Source: DAOUAT01 sp964551735
Lineage (GTDB): Bacteria; Chloroflexota; Anaerolineae; CG2-30-64-16
Assembly (NCBI GenBank): GCA_964551735.1
Contig: CAZKEF010000009.1
Span: 62,001-126,000, forward strand
DNA length: 64,000 nt
Reading direction: 5' to 3'
Shown: in pieces, positions 49,815-59,492 of the stretch
How positions within the stretch are numbered: position 1 is the stretch's first letter
How the letters are laid out: each line of letters begins with the position of its first letter
The notes under the pieces: model-generated
What the model was told of the DNA's origin: nothing
Database searches by the model: none
Seen by the model: the letters and a program-made list of their open reading frames with translations, nothing else
Made by a program: the position numbers and the translations under genes

Positions 49815-52800
49815 CTAAGGAAGAGTGCCCGGGGCCAACTGGAAGGCAAAAGCCCCCACCCGATTAGAGTTGGCCGAATGGTCAACGCAGTTGACCGCCC
49901 GCACGATGTAAAAGTGACTCCCGGCGCTGCCCACAGCGCCCACATGCACGTACGTCAGGTCACTGGTCTCCGCCAGCAGGTTGCCGGTCCCCGGCGTCGG
50001 ATCCGGGGTGAAGTACGGCTCCGGGCTCACGAACACCTGATACACGGTCACCAGCGTGAAATTGCCGCCAGCATCGGTCGTCACCGCCGCCCAGCTGAGC
50101 GTGACATCGGCCCCGCTGGAGCTCATGGCCGCCTCTGGCGCCGCCGGCGCATTAGGCCCGATGAACGCCATCTCGGCCGTGACCATGACATCGTTGCCCA
50201 GCACATCCCAAATGCTGCCGATGTACGCATACGCACCCAGCGGATAATCGCCGTTGACGCGCAGGTAGTCGTCCGCTTGGCCCAGGCTGTAACCAAGTCC
50301 GTCCACCAGCATGTAGGCCGCGCCGGCCACCCTCAGATAGAAGATCGGCGCCTCGCCGTTGATGATCAACCACATCTGCTGCTGCCAGGGCTCAGCCGCA
50401 TCCGCCGTGACCCCCTTCGCCGCCCAGTACTCAAGCCAGCCAGTAGGGAGTTCTGCCTGCTCCACCAGGAAGCCGTAGTGGCCATCGGCCAGCATGTGGC
50501 TGGCGGTCAACTCGGCCACATCCAGGTAGTACCAGTCCTGCGCGGGATCCAGGGGCATGGTATAACCCGACGCCAGATCGCCCACCACCGGCGTCCACAC
50601 CGCCTTGTCCAGCGACTGCCGCAATGTCAATTGTGTCAGTGTGAGCGGGCTGGTGTCAATCGTCCAGGTGTGGCTGGCAGGGGTGGGATCAACGTTGCCT
50701 GCGGCATCCGTCGCCCGCACCTCGAACATGTGCAACCCATCGGCCAAGTCGACGTACACCGCCGGACTCTCACAGAGAACGAACCCACCACCGTCCAACT
50801 GACACTCGAACGTCACCCCGACCTCGTTGGCGCTAAACTCGAAGCTGGCGGTGTCAACATTCGTCGGATCCACCGGCCCGCTGTCAATCACCGTCTCCGG
50901 CGGAACAATATCCACAAACGTCGCCGTGATCTGAGTATCACCCTGGATGGTGACAGTCGTGGGATTCTCGGATCCGGTTAAGTCACCGCTCCAGCCCGTG
51001 AAACTCCAACCGGCCTCAGCGATAGCCGTAAGCTCTACCTCATCAAGATAGTGGTAAGTAGCCTGATCAGGGCCCTTATTCACCGTGCCGTTACCGACCA
51101 CGTTGACCGTCAGCACATACTCATCTTGGGTGAAGTGTGCGGTGACCGACCTGTTGGTATCCATCGTGACCTGGCAATCGCCGACACCACTACAGTCGCC
51201 GCTCCAGCCTGTGAACGTGTAGCCTGGGTTGGACGAAGCGGTGACCGACACGACAGTCCCTTCACTGTACGTGTAAATACCAGCGGCCGGATCGACCGTC
51301 CCACCCTCAGTTGGGCTGACGGCCGTGGTGAGAACATATAGGCGCTCACTGATGGTGTACGAATAGGAAATCTCAGCGATATCCGAGCGCACATAGTCAA
51401 CCGTCGCCTGATCCGGGGTGACCGTGACCCGCAGGTAGCCCGCGCTAGGGAGGACTTTGATCGTTTGATAAGCGCCGTAGTCGCCCTCAGTATAAATACC
51501 TGGAAATTCGTTGCCGCTCATGCTCGGCGAGGGCACTTCCTGATACACGATGCCGTCGCGCAGCTCATAGGCATATTGGTGATCGTGACCATGAAAGTAT
51601 GCACTGACGCCGTTCTCGACCATCAACTGATGAATGGGTGTTACGCCAAACTCGGCCGCATTGCGATGGTCGGCAAACCCCGGCGTGCCGTCGGCGTTCC
51701 TGCCGCCCCACTCGAAATATGCCGCCGCCCTTGCGCCGCCGCGCACGTATCCTGGCTCGATCCCACCGTAACCTTCTGGAATCCCACCGGTCATGTGATG
51801 CGAGAAGACGAACTTGTACTTGGCATCGCTGTTCTCAAGCGTCTGCTTGAACCAGTTGAACTGCTGCGCGCCCAACGTCCAGCTCCATTGATCACCGGTT
51901 TTGGTGTCATCCGTGTGCTCACCTGCCGTGGGCGTATAGGGCAGGTTCATCGTATACTGAAACGGGTCTATGACCACGAACAGGGCGTCGCCCCATTCCC
52001 AGGCGTAGTAATCCTCGCGATACTCGTCACCGTAGGTGGCCTCGTCAATCGCAGCCAGAGGATCAAGATTCGCAAAATAGAATCCATTGTCAATCGGGGT
52101 CGGGTAATACGCCTTCCGAGCCTGGATGCTCCAAAGTGCGATAGTGAACATTGTATCATCGAGGTTCCAGCCCTCCTCGTTTTCGTGGTTTCCAGAAGCC
52201 AGAAAAATCGGGGTTGAGGGGCCAATCGCGCCCAGGTAAGATGTGCTCCGGTGCGCCAGATATTGGTTGTTAGCCCCCTTTTGACTATAGACCCAATTGA
52301 GCATGAATGTATCACCCAGGTCGAAGTGTAAATCGGGACGATCGCCCCGGATGTTGATCATCGCCTGGCGATAGTTGCTATTCAACTCAGCATGCGAATC
52401 AGAAGTGACCGTAAAGATGAAGGTGCTGCCCCTGACCCGCTGCGTCCAGAACGAATGCTCATCGCGCTCCACCCAATCCGTCTCTCCTTGCAGGTGATAG
52501 CGCATGCGGTAGAAGTAGCGCGTGTTCGGCGCGAGACCGGTGATCGTGAGCTCGCTGGGCTGCCCTGCGCTCGCAAGCAGATCGGACGTCTGCGCAGTGT
52601 ACGATCCGGCAGACGTACCATACTGGTAGTGATACACAATGGTCGAATCGGGGACGATGTTGATCGTGATCGAAGTGTCTGTTGGCTTGCCGAGCAACTC
52701 CTCACCCTTGAAAGTAATCACCGTCGCCGCGCGGACATGAGCGGCGGAGCCGCCGACCAGAAATGCGAGAAGAACCACTGACAGGATCCATCTTCCCGCT

Positions 52801-52868
52801 CCGGTGATACGGATAACCCACGAGCCAACGCTTCTCAACCAATCTGCCAGGGAAAGACATCTTGACAT
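49815..52868 (-). CDS. Secreted purple-acid-phosphatase-like metallophosphoesterase, multidomain
   Basis: 1017 residues. Signal/anchor helix near 27-45, FnIII-like domain (50-145), then calcineurin-like catalytic domain with SDSHAE, DLGDTF, SGNHENE, FSHHMTGG and FHGHDHQYAYE supplying the dimetal ligands. Next come two InlB/Flg_new-type repeats (TFTGWSGDCSG, SFTGWSGDLTG), an Ig-like ATDAAGNVDPTPASHTW domain, and a C-terminal domain ending SANSNRVGAFAFQLAPG. Extracellular phosphatase or nucleotidase. The C-terminal module is shared with its neighbour at 52979. AGGAGG precedes ATG. Confidence 0.88.
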   Translation of the reverse strand: MSRCLSLADWLRSVGSWVIRITGAGRWILSVVLLAFLVGGSAAHVRAATVITFKGEELLGKPTDTSITINIVPDSTIVYHYQYGTSAGSYTAQTSDLLASAGQPSELTITGLAPNTRYFYRMRYHLQGETDWVERDEHSFWTQRVRGSTFIFTVTSDSHAELNSNYRQAMINIRGDRPDLHFDLGDTFMLNWVYSQKGANNQYLAHRSTSYLGAIGPSTPIFLASGNHENEEGWNLDDTMFTIALWSIQARKAYYPTPIDNGFYFANLDPLAAIDEATYGDEYREDYYAWEWGDALFVVIDPFQYTMNLPYTPTAGEHTDDTKTGDQWSWTLGAQQFNWFKQTLENSDAKYKFVFSHHMTGGIPEGYGGIEPGYVRGGARAAAYFEWGGRNADGTPGFADHRNAAEFGVTPIHQLMVENGVSAYFHGHDHQYAYELRDGIVYQEVPSPSMSGNEFPGIYTEGDYGAYQTIKVLPSAGYLRVTVTPDQATVDYVRSDIAEISYSYTISERLYVLTTAVSPTEGGTVDPAAGIYTYSEGTVVSVTASSNPGYTFTGWSGDCSGVGDCQVTMDTNRSVTAHFTQDEYVLTVNVVGNGTVNKGPDQATYHYLDEVELTAIAEAGWSFTGWSGDLTGSENPTTVTIQGDTQITATFVDIVPPETVIDSGPVDPTNVDTASFEFSANEVGVTFECQLDGGGFVLCESPAVYVDLADGLHMFEVRATDAAGNVDPTPASHTWTIDTSPLTLTQLTLRQSLDKAVWTPVVGDLASGYTMPLDPAQDWYYLDVAELTASHMLADGHYGFLVEQAELPTGWLEYWAAKGVTADAAEPWQQQMWLIINGEAPIFYLRVAGAAYMLVDGLGYSLGQADDYLRVNGDYPLGAYAYIGSIWDVLGNDVMVTAEMAFIGPNAPAAPEAAMSSSGADVTLSWAAVTTDAGGNFTLVTVYQVFVSPEPYFTPDPTPGTGNLLAETSDLTYVHVGAVGSAGSHFYIVRAVNCVDHSANSNRVGAFAFQLAPGTLP

Positions 52869-52978
52869 CGAAACCTCCTCACTAAGCTCGCTCTATCTAT
52901 CAAGACGTTTGCGTACGAAATCTGGCGCGATCTTCGGCGGAAGAACACTTCTTTGCACTCTCTCCCGCGTTCCCCGCT

Positions 52979-55900
52979 TCAGAACCTACTCCCGGGTGAC
53001 AAAGAGAAGATGAAGGCCCCCACCCGGTTGGAGTTGGCCGACGGGCCGACGCTGCTAACAGCACGTACGATGTAGAAGGAATGGCCCACGCTGCCCGCCG
53101 CATCGTCATGCCGATACTCGAGTTCGGTGGTTTCTGCCACCAGGTTGCCGGTGTCAGGTGTGGGATCCGGCGTAAAGTACGGTTCGTCGCTCAGGAACAC
53201 CTGATACTTCGTGATCACGGTAGGACCACCACCTGCATTGCTCGTCACGGCTGGCCAGGTGAGCCAGATAGCGCCTCCGTTCCTGCGGATCGACACAACT
53301 GGCGCTGCAGGCTGGTACAAAGACTGATCGTTGGTAACGATCAGAATCAGCGTCACCGGCGTCTCGTTGCCCACCAGATCCCGAATCTCTCCCGCCACCG
53401 TGTACGTCCCCAGCGGATAGTCGTCCGGCACCGTCATGTCCACATCCACGCCTTGCAGATCGTGCTTCGCCGCATCCACCAGCCGCACGCTTGCGCCTTT
53501 GATGTACACGAACGGCTTTAGACCGTCCACCGCACCTTTCAAGTAGCTCAGGTATGGCTCCGACACTGCGCGCGCGTCGTAGTACGCCTTCAACTCCGCC
53601 GCATCCACGCTCGAATTGCTCAGGTACAACCCAAAGTACTCGTCGGCTAACGCCTCGCTGGCCTCCGTCCCTTCCGCAAACTGAATCAGATGGTCGATGC
53701 CCGCATCGTTGGTTGTCTCCAGGATGTAGCCCGTCGCCAGGTCCCCTGCCATCGCCGCACCATCCGCCGTCGCGCCCGTAATCGTCAACTCTGGCGGTGT
53801 CGCATCGATTGTCCACGTGTAGCTGGCTGGCGTCACAGCAGTGTTGCCCGCCGCGTCAGTGGCCTGCACCTCGAACGTATGCTCGCCGTCCGCCAGGCCC
53901 GTGTACGCCTGCGGACTGCTGCACCCGCTGTACTCGCCAGCATCCAGGCGGCAGGCGAAGGTCGCACCCTCCTCGCTGCTGCTGAACGCGAAGCTCGCCG
54001 TCGGCTCGTTCGTCGGATCAGCCGGCCTCGCGTCAATGCTGGTCTCCGGTGCCACCGTGTCCACCGTCCACGTGTAGCTGGCTGGCGTCACATCGGTGTT
54101 GCCTGCCGCGTCAGTAGCCTGCACCGCGAACGTGTGCTCGCCGTCCACCAAGCCCATGTACGCCTGCGGGCTGCTGCACCCGCTGTACTCGCCAGCATCC
54201 AGGCGGCAGGCGAAGGTCGAATCCTCCTCGTTGCTGCTGAACTCGAAACTCGCCGTCGTCTCGTTCGTCGGATCAGCCGGCCCCGCATCAATGCGCGTAT
54301 CAGGCGGAGTGACATCTACAAAAGTGGCGGTAACCGCTTTATCCCCGTCCATGGTCAGATCCCATGTGCCATCCCCATTATCGCTCAGCTCGCTTGCATT
54401 GGCGCCGCTCCAACCCGCGAATATCCATCCCGCATCGGCGATTGGCTCAAGTGTCGCGATCTCACCATAGGTGTAAGGATTACCAGGACTGTGGCTGACT
54501 TGGCCGTTGCCCACTACCGCTATCTCAACACTGTACTCGTATGGCGTATAGCTCACCTGCACTGTATGCGCACCGACCGGCATTGTCAGGCTGTTCGTGC
54601 TGTCCGTACTGCTGTCATCATCGGTACCCGTCCACCCAGTGATATGCCAGCCGCTAGCTGGGATCGCGCCACTCAGGCTGATGAGCTCGCCAGCAAGGTA
54701 ATCCCCTGCCGGACAATCGCTGGATTGACTTGGTGCCGCAACTGGGTCTGTACCCTCCCCTGTATGGCCCAATGTCAGCCTATGACAGGGAGGGGCAACT
54801 GATGAATTGGTAAACTGCCAGGTAGCGCCAGTGGTTGCCGCACTACCATCGGACACTACGACATACCACTCGTACTCCACGCCATCTACAAGGTTATGCA
54901 AAGTCCGTTCAACAATCGCACCAGACGCAACATTTGTTACAGAACCAAGAAGAGCGAAGCCGGCCGCGCTCATGTCATACGCCAGGTCAAATTGGCTATT
55001 CCCGTCAGTTTCAAAAGCGTCATTCTTAGGTGAATAGGTGCGCACATGAATCAAGTTCTCCCCAGGGGAGAATTCCATCAAGCGGATATTGTCACTCATC
55101 TGATTCGTAAAATCTGCCGCGATTGAATACACGGTTGTCCCACTTGCGCCAACATCCTGGCGCCAGGCTTCCATGCGGCAATGACCGCCGAGAAGCAGAA
55201 AGAAATTCGAATTATCTGAGAGACCGTTGAAAATGGCCTGACCACACGGATGCCACTCGGGCGCACGAACCCAGGGAAAAAGCGTATGGGTGGAGACGAT
55301 ACCACGACGGCTACTGTATGCTTTCAGGAGACTATCAGCCCAGTTTATCTCATCAGTCAAAGGGCAATCGCTCAGATTGATCGCGATAAAATCCATGCCA
55401 CCCGCACTGAACAAGCTGTAGCTATTCTGGTTTGAGTTGCTGGGATAGTGCCCGCTGTAATACCACCTGCCGATGAAACGGTCTACACCGAAGTAAGTAT
55501 CAAAATTCGCAATGCTATCGTGATTGCCAGCCAGGATCCCATAAGGAACCCCATCTGTTAGCCCCGTTGTGAGCGGATCTTCCAGAATTGCCATAGCGGC
55601 ACTGGCTGCTTGCCATTCGCTGGCGTTGTCCCCTTCGGTGATGTCACCGACCTGCACGGCATAGGGGATGTTCTTATCAACGCGGTGATTGACAATCCAG
55701 GTAGTGATTCCGCGCACCGCATCACCGGACACGAGGCGTTGCGTGTCTGGAATGTGGACAAAAGTGAAAGAGAGTGGCCTTACGTAGAAGGTCACCGTGA
55801 GGGGATCGCCGTCCGGATCGGAGACCTGGACGCGCAGATCGGTCGCTGGCTCAAAGAGAGATCCGCCTTGCGATGGGCTGATAAGCACTGGCGGGTCCGG

Positions 55901-56068
55901 GGGCTGATTCTCAGAAGGCCTGGCAGCGTCCAAAACATCAAACCACAGGCCCATGACGGACATCACGAAGACCAGCAGAAGCAGGCCGGCTTGCCCGGCT
56001 CTACCCCACCGAATATTCAGCAGTACCCTGACGCAGGACTCACGACCCAGGTTCAGATTCCTCCCCAT
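52979..56068 (-). CDS. Secreted calcineurin-like phosphoesterase with tandem Ig-like repeats
   Basis: 1029 residues from ATG 56068 (AGGGAGGG upstream). N-terminal signal helix (about 25-45), then a phosphoesterase domain: VHIPDTQR, VGDITEGD, LAGNHDSI, STHTLF, and GGHCRMEA where the usual GHxH second His is Arg. Then GW-rich repeats (HITGWTGTDDDSS, WIFAGWSGAN), two nearly identical 85-residue Ig-like repeats (CRLDAGEYSGCSSPQAY), and the C-terminal SANSNRVGAFIFSLSPG module. Probably cell-surface or released. Paralogous by domain layout to the gene at 49815 but with a different catalytic subfamily. Confidence 0.85.
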   Translation of the reverse strand: MGRNLNLGRESCVRVLLNIRWGRAGQAGLLLLVFVMSVMGLWFDVLDAARPSENQPPDPPVLISPSQGGSLFEPATDLRVQVSDPDGDPLTVTFYVRPLSFTFVHIPDTQRLVSGDAVRGITTWIVNHRVDKNIPYAVQVGDITEGDNASEWQAASAAMAILEDPLTTGLTDGVPYGILAGNHDSIANFDTYFGVDRFIGRWYYSGHYPSNSNQNSYSLFSAGGMDFIAINLSDCPLTDEINWADSLLKAYSSRRGIVSTHTLFPWVRAPEWHPCGQAIFNGLSDNSNFFLLLGGHCRMEAWRQDVGASGTTVYSIAADFTNQMSDNIRLMEFSPGENLIHVRTYSPKNDAFETDGNSQFDLAYDMSAAGFALLGSVTNVASGAIVERTLHNLVDGVEYEWYVVVSDGSAATTGATWQFTNSSVAPPCHRLTLGHTGEGTDPVAAPSQSSDCPAGDYLAGELISLSGAIPASGWHITGWTGTDDDSSTDSTNSLTMPVGAHTVQVSYTPYEYSVEIAVVGNGQVSHSPGNPYTYGEIATLEPIADAGWIFAGWSGANASELSDNGDGTWDLTMDGDKAVTATFVDVTPPDTRIDAGPADPTNETTASFEFSSNEEDSTFACRLDAGEYSGCSSPQAYMGLVDGEHTFAVQATDAAGNTDVTPASYTWTVDTVAPETSIDARPADPTNEPTASFAFSSSEEGATFACRLDAGEYSGCSSPQAYTGLADGEHTFEVQATDAAGNTAVTPASYTWTIDATPPELTITGATADGAAMAGDLATGYILETTNDAGIDHLIQFAEGTEASEALADEYFGLYLSNSSVDAAELKAYYDARAVSEPYLSYLKGAVDGLKPFVYIKGASVRLVDAAKHDLQGVDVDMTVPDDYPLGTYTVAGEIRDLVGNETPVTLILIVTNDQSLYQPAAPVVSIRRNGGAIWLTWPAVTSNAGGGPTVITKYQVFLSDEPYFTPDPTPDTGNLVAETTELEYRHDDAAGSVGHSFYIVRAVSSVGPSANSNRVGAFIFSLSPGSRF
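53790..54300. repeat. Two 255-base tandem direct repeats within the phosphoesterase gene
   Basis: The block with gctgcacccgctgtactcgc and catccaggcggcaggcgaag occurs twice, 255 bases apart, encoding two near-identical Ig-like domains. The low divergence suggests recent duplication or gene conversion. Confidence 0.85.
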
Positions 56069-56474
56069 CAGACCCTCCCTGTTCCTGTGGAGCACGCCCG
56101 ACCTTTATGGAAGATAGGAAGCCCTCATCGAAAATCGCCCGGCTGACGTTGTATGGCGAACCCTTCATAATGGGAGCTAGAAGCAGTTGACCGGGTGGTC
56201 ACTGAAGTTTCGGCGCCAATGACAGCACATCACTTGACCAACGTATATCTGTAGCTGCTATTTTGAGAGGGAATGACAACATCAGGAAACAATGTACTTC
56301 GCGCTCGGTTTGTACGGAAGGCCTATAAGTCCCCGGTTTTGCATGACGATAGGGCCACCGTCTAGTACAACAAGCGGTACCCGAGCGCGAACACCAGAGA
56401 AGAAGGAGGGAAGCAAGCTGCGCGCAAAGGAACGGGGGGCTGGAAACTTCAGCCAGCACCCGGCCTCGAGAGTA
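56069..56474. other. Intergenic region between phosphoesterase and response regulator genes
   Basis: About 400 bases without a supported gene. It must contain the promoter for the phosphoesterase; I see no confident -35/-10 pair. Open frames crossing it are antisense continuations of the response regulator. Confidence 0.5.
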
Positions 56475-57134
56475 TCAGGCCGACCGATTGGGGATGATGC
56501 CGCGCTGGAGAGCAGCCAACGCCGCTTGAGTGCGGTTGGCGACGCCCAATTTCTGGTAAATCGTAGAAAGGTGATTCTTGACTGTTTGCTCGGAGAGAAA
56601 GAGGCGCTCGGCGATCGCGCGATTGCTCAAGCCATCGACCAGGCACACGAGCATCGTGAGTTCACGCTCCGAGAAACCCAGTCCGCCATCCGCTCCCAAC
56701 CCACCGCTCAGCCGCCGATACTGCGCCAGCACGCGCACCGCCACGCTGGGGTCCACCGCCGCGCCGCCGGCCATCACGGTGCGGATCGACTGCACCAGTT
56801 CGGACACCCGGCTATCCTTCAGGATGTAGCCGGCTGCACCCGCCTGAAAGGATTGGGCAATCAGCTCATCGTCCTGGTACATCGTCAGCACGATGATGCA
56901 CGTGGCTGGTCGTCGCGCCAGGATCTCCCGCATGGCCTCAATGCCGCTGCGGCCGGGCAAGTGCAGGTCCATCAGGATGACATCGGGTTTCAGTTCGCCG
57001 TCGAGGCGGACTGCCGCGCCCGCGTCGCCCGCCTCGCCCACCAGTTGCAGGTCGTCCTGCTGTTCCAGCACCGCGCGCAAGCCATCCCGAAACATCGCAT
57101 GATCATCCACAATCAGAACCCGGATTTTACTCAT
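56475..57134 (-). CDS. NarL/LuxR-family response regulator
   Basis: 219 residues. Receiver with Asp10/Asp11 and phospho-acceptor Asp56 (ILMDLHLPG), LTMYQD and YILKDS; C-terminal LuxR helix-turn-helix FSERELTMLVCLVDGLSNRA, ..TVKNHLSTIYQKLGV. The ATG overlaps the kinase stop by 4 bases (ATGA). Target genes unknown; the neighbouring phosphoesterases are candidates. Confidence 0.94.
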   Translation of the reverse strand: MSKIRVLIVDDHAMFRDGLRAVLEQQDDLQLVGEAGDAGAAVRLDGELKPDVILMDLHLPGRSGIEAMREILARRPATCIIVLTMYQDDELIAQSFQAGAAGYILKDSRVSELVQSIRTVMAGGAAVDPSVAVRVLAQYRRLSGGLGADGGLGFSERELTMLVCLVDGLSNRAIAERLFLSEQTVKNHLSTIYQKLGVANRTQAALAALQRGIIPNRSA

Positions 57135-59242
57135 TCGTCCTCCACGGCCCCGTGCTGCCCTGAGACCAACACCCGGATGGTCGTGCCCGACCCCGGTGTT
57201 GATAGGATCTGCAAGTGACCACCGATCTGCGCCAACTGCTCGCGCATAGAGAGCAGCCCAAATCGGCCAGCCATACCTCTGTTATCCGAGGCCGGATCAA
57301 AGCCGACGCCGTCATCGCGGATATCCAACGTCACCGTGCCATCCTTCAGGTAGAAAAGATCCAGCCAGGCCTGCCGGGCGTGTGCATGTTTCCACACGTT
57401 GTTGAGGGCCTCTTGCGCCACGCGCATCAACGCCATTTCCCAGGCCTGCCGCGCCATCCGGCACGGCTCGCCGTTGACAGTGAGCTGCGTGGGAATCTGG
57501 GTCTCCGCCTGGAAGCGCTGCGCCAACGCGCGCAGGCCGTTCTCCAGCCCGCATGCGCCGGCGCTGGCGCGCAGGGCAAAAATGCTGGCGCGTGCATCGC
57601 GGATGCTGCGCTGCAGCCCCTGGCTCAACAGCTCCAACTGCTGGCGCAGCGGGGAGTCACCTGGTGGGAGCAATCCCTGGGCCATGTCGGCGCGGAGCAG
57701 TAGGGCTGCCAGATCCTGCGCAAGGCCATCGTGCAGATCATTCGCCAGACGGATCCGCTCGGTCTGCAACGCCAGCGTTTCGGCCCGGCGCAGACTCATC
57801 TGCCCTTCCAACACCCGCGACACCATTTGGGCGAACAGCATCAGCGTCTGGACGTCATCCTCGCTGAAGCGGCGGGTGGGGGCATCGCTGATCATCAGCA
57901 CACCGGCCGCCTTGCCCAGGATGAACAGCGGCACCGCCACCACCGCGATCGGAGCGTTTGTCCACAAGTCTGCGGCCGCTTGCGACCCGTCGGTACACAC
58001 CTCCAGGATCGAAGGCGTCCCTGTGGCCAGCACACGCCCGGAGAGCCCTTCTTGCGCACCGAGGCGTTTCCCGAACGCCTGACGTACGGGACCATGCTGA
58101 TCATGGGCCACAGTCAGCACCAACTCGCCACTTGCCTCATCGCGCACGACAACCCCACCGCCGTTCCCCTTCAAGAGGGTGACACTGCGCCTGACGATTT
58201 CATCAAGCAGGCGATCGGGGTCCGACTCATGCGTCAGGATTGCGCCCATTTGGTAAAGGGCGTGCCAGCGGGTATTCCTTTCACCCAGCGCAATCTCCAG
58301 GGCATCGCTTTTCTGCAGGCGATCTACCGCCACCCCAAGCTGTAACCCCACCGCCTGCACCAACGGGCCATCATCCCGGTAGCCTGGCTGCAGGTCTGAT
58401 GCGCCCAGCGCGATGAGGCCGAGGGTCCGGCCGGGCGCGCGCACCCGCGCCAGCACGCCGTGGCTAATTCCCGCCTTTCGCAGCCACTCGGGCACCATGT
58501 TGTGGTCAGCACGGTCTTGCAGAATCACGAAGGCAGCACTGGCCAGCGCCTCCTGCCACGGTTCGGCATCGGCATGTAGTCGAGCCGGCGCACTGACCCC
58601 CGGCGCGCCACAGTATGTGGAGAGTACGAGCGTCCGCCCAGCGGAGTCCAACAGGTAAAGCGCGCCGAACGCGTACGTCATATGACGACACAAAGCATCG
58701 AGGGCGCCCTGCAGGGCCGCAGCCAGCGAGGAGGCTTGACTGAGCGCGGCGAGTATCGCATCACGCACGGCCAGGTGGCGCTCAATGCGTGTGACAGTGG
58801 CCGCATGCCAGGCATGTTGCACGCCATAGGACACGATCTCGGCTAGGGCCGCCAACACCTCCGGGCTCAAGGCGGCGGGATCACTCGCGGGCCACAAGGC
58901 CAGGGCAAGGCCGATCTGCTCCTCGCCCGCGCGCAGTGGCAACACACAGACGCCTCCAGGCAGGCCGAACCGCGCATGCACAAGCCATTCCGGCGCCGCG
59001 GGAAGTGGGTTTTCTGTCAAATACGTAGCCAGCGCTTCCGGCAACTCGCCTGAACGGACGCCAGCGAGGGCCTGCGCGCCGTCACCGCCCAGGTAGATGT
59101 GGACACGGGCGCAGCCCAGGCTCGCCTGGAGGAATTGAGAGACGCGCGCCAGGGCGACCGGCAACGTGGAAGCACCGGCAACCGCGCGCCAGAAGGTCAG
59201 CACATCCGACCCAGAAACAGGAAGCGCTCGATTAGTTGGCAT
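57131..59242 (-). CDS. Soluble GAF-domain sensor histidine kinase (NarX/DesK-type)
   Basis: 703 residues from ATG 59242 (the frame opens with TTG 59266). No membrane segments. Three GAF-like regions (about 20-160, 160-320, 320-495), then HisKA_3 with the phosphorylated His in LANDLHDGLAQDLAALLLRA, and a HATPase domain: DIRDDGVGFDP, RFGLLSMREQ, STPGSGTTIRVLV. Senses a cytoplasmic small molecule or redox/nitrogen signal through GAF. Pairs with the adjacent response regulator. Confidence 0.93.
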   Translation of the reverse strand: MPTNRALPVSGSDVLTFWRAVAGASTLPVALARVSQFLQASLGCARVHIYLGGDGAQALAGVRSGELPEALATYLTENPLPAAPEWLVHARFGLPGGVCVLPLRAGEEQIGLALALWPASDPAALSPEVLAALAEIVSYGVQHAWHAATVTRIERHLAVRDAILAALSQASSLAAALQGALDALCRHMTYAFGALYLLDSAGRTLVLSTYCGAPGVSAPARLHADAEPWQEALASAAFVILQDRADHNMVPEWLRKAGISHGVLARVRAPGRTLGLIALGASDLQPGYRDDGPLVQAVGLQLGVAVDRLQKSDALEIALGERNTRWHALYQMGAILTHESDPDRLLDEIVRRSVTLLKGNGGGVVVRDEASGELVLTVAHDQHGPVRQAFGKRLGAQEGLSGRVLATGTPSILEVCTDGSQAAADLWTNAPIAVVAVPLFILGKAAGVLMISDAPTRRFSEDDVQTLMLFAQMVSRVLEGQMSLRRAETLALQTERIRLANDLHDGLAQDLAALLLRADMAQGLLPPGDSPLRQQLELLSQGLQRSIRDARASIFALRASAGACGLENGLRALAQRFQAETQIPTQLTVNGEPCRMARQAWEMALMRVAQEALNNVWKHAHARQAWLDLFYLKDGTVTLDIRDDGVGFDPASDNRGMAGRFGLLSMREQLAQIGGHLQILSTPGSGTTIRVLVSGQHGAVEDE

Positions 59243-59378
59243 AGCAAGAAAGCTGGTTGACAACAAATAGCGCCGCGGTCAAACAAGACAATTCAACACA
59301 GACTGACAATGACACGAAAGAGTGTAAGACACCGCCTAATCTTTCGGAAGACCCATTCATCCTCATCTTTGAAAACTA

Positions 59379-59419
59379 AGGTACTGGTGCTAAATACCTA
59401 AGTTTAGCACCTGGTACTG
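59379..59419. repeat. GGTGCTAAA palindrome (GGTACTGGTGC family)
   Basis: ggtactggtgctaaa / tttagcacctggtact around loop tacctaag, intergenic between the kinase and YitT-like genes. Confidence 0.75.
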
Positions 59420-59432
59420 GGTCACAGGACAC

Positions 59433-59467
59433 AAAAAAAGCACTCCATGGTAAATGGAGTGCTTTCT
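59433..59467 (-). terminator. Intrinsic terminator of the YitT-like gene
   Basis: Stem agcactccat / atggagtgct with an A-rich 5' side on the + strand, i.e. a T-tract (ttttttt) in the - direction; about 30 bases after the stop. Confidence 0.85.
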
Positions 59468-59492
59468 GTGCATCGTACCTTACAGTTATCTA

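Noticed and set aside
49089..50981. 630-codon + strand frame
   Set aside because: Runs antisense through panB, the pan leader and the phosphoesterase 3' end; low-complexity Arg/His-rich composition, a shadow ORF.
53690..54802. 370-codon + strand frame opposite the phosphoesterase repeats
   Set aside because: Antisense of Ig-like repeats; repetitive only because the coding strand is.
56292..57218. 308-codon + strand frame
   Set aside because: Antisense shadow of the response regulator at 56475-57134, which has clear domain motifs; the + protein has no recognisable features.
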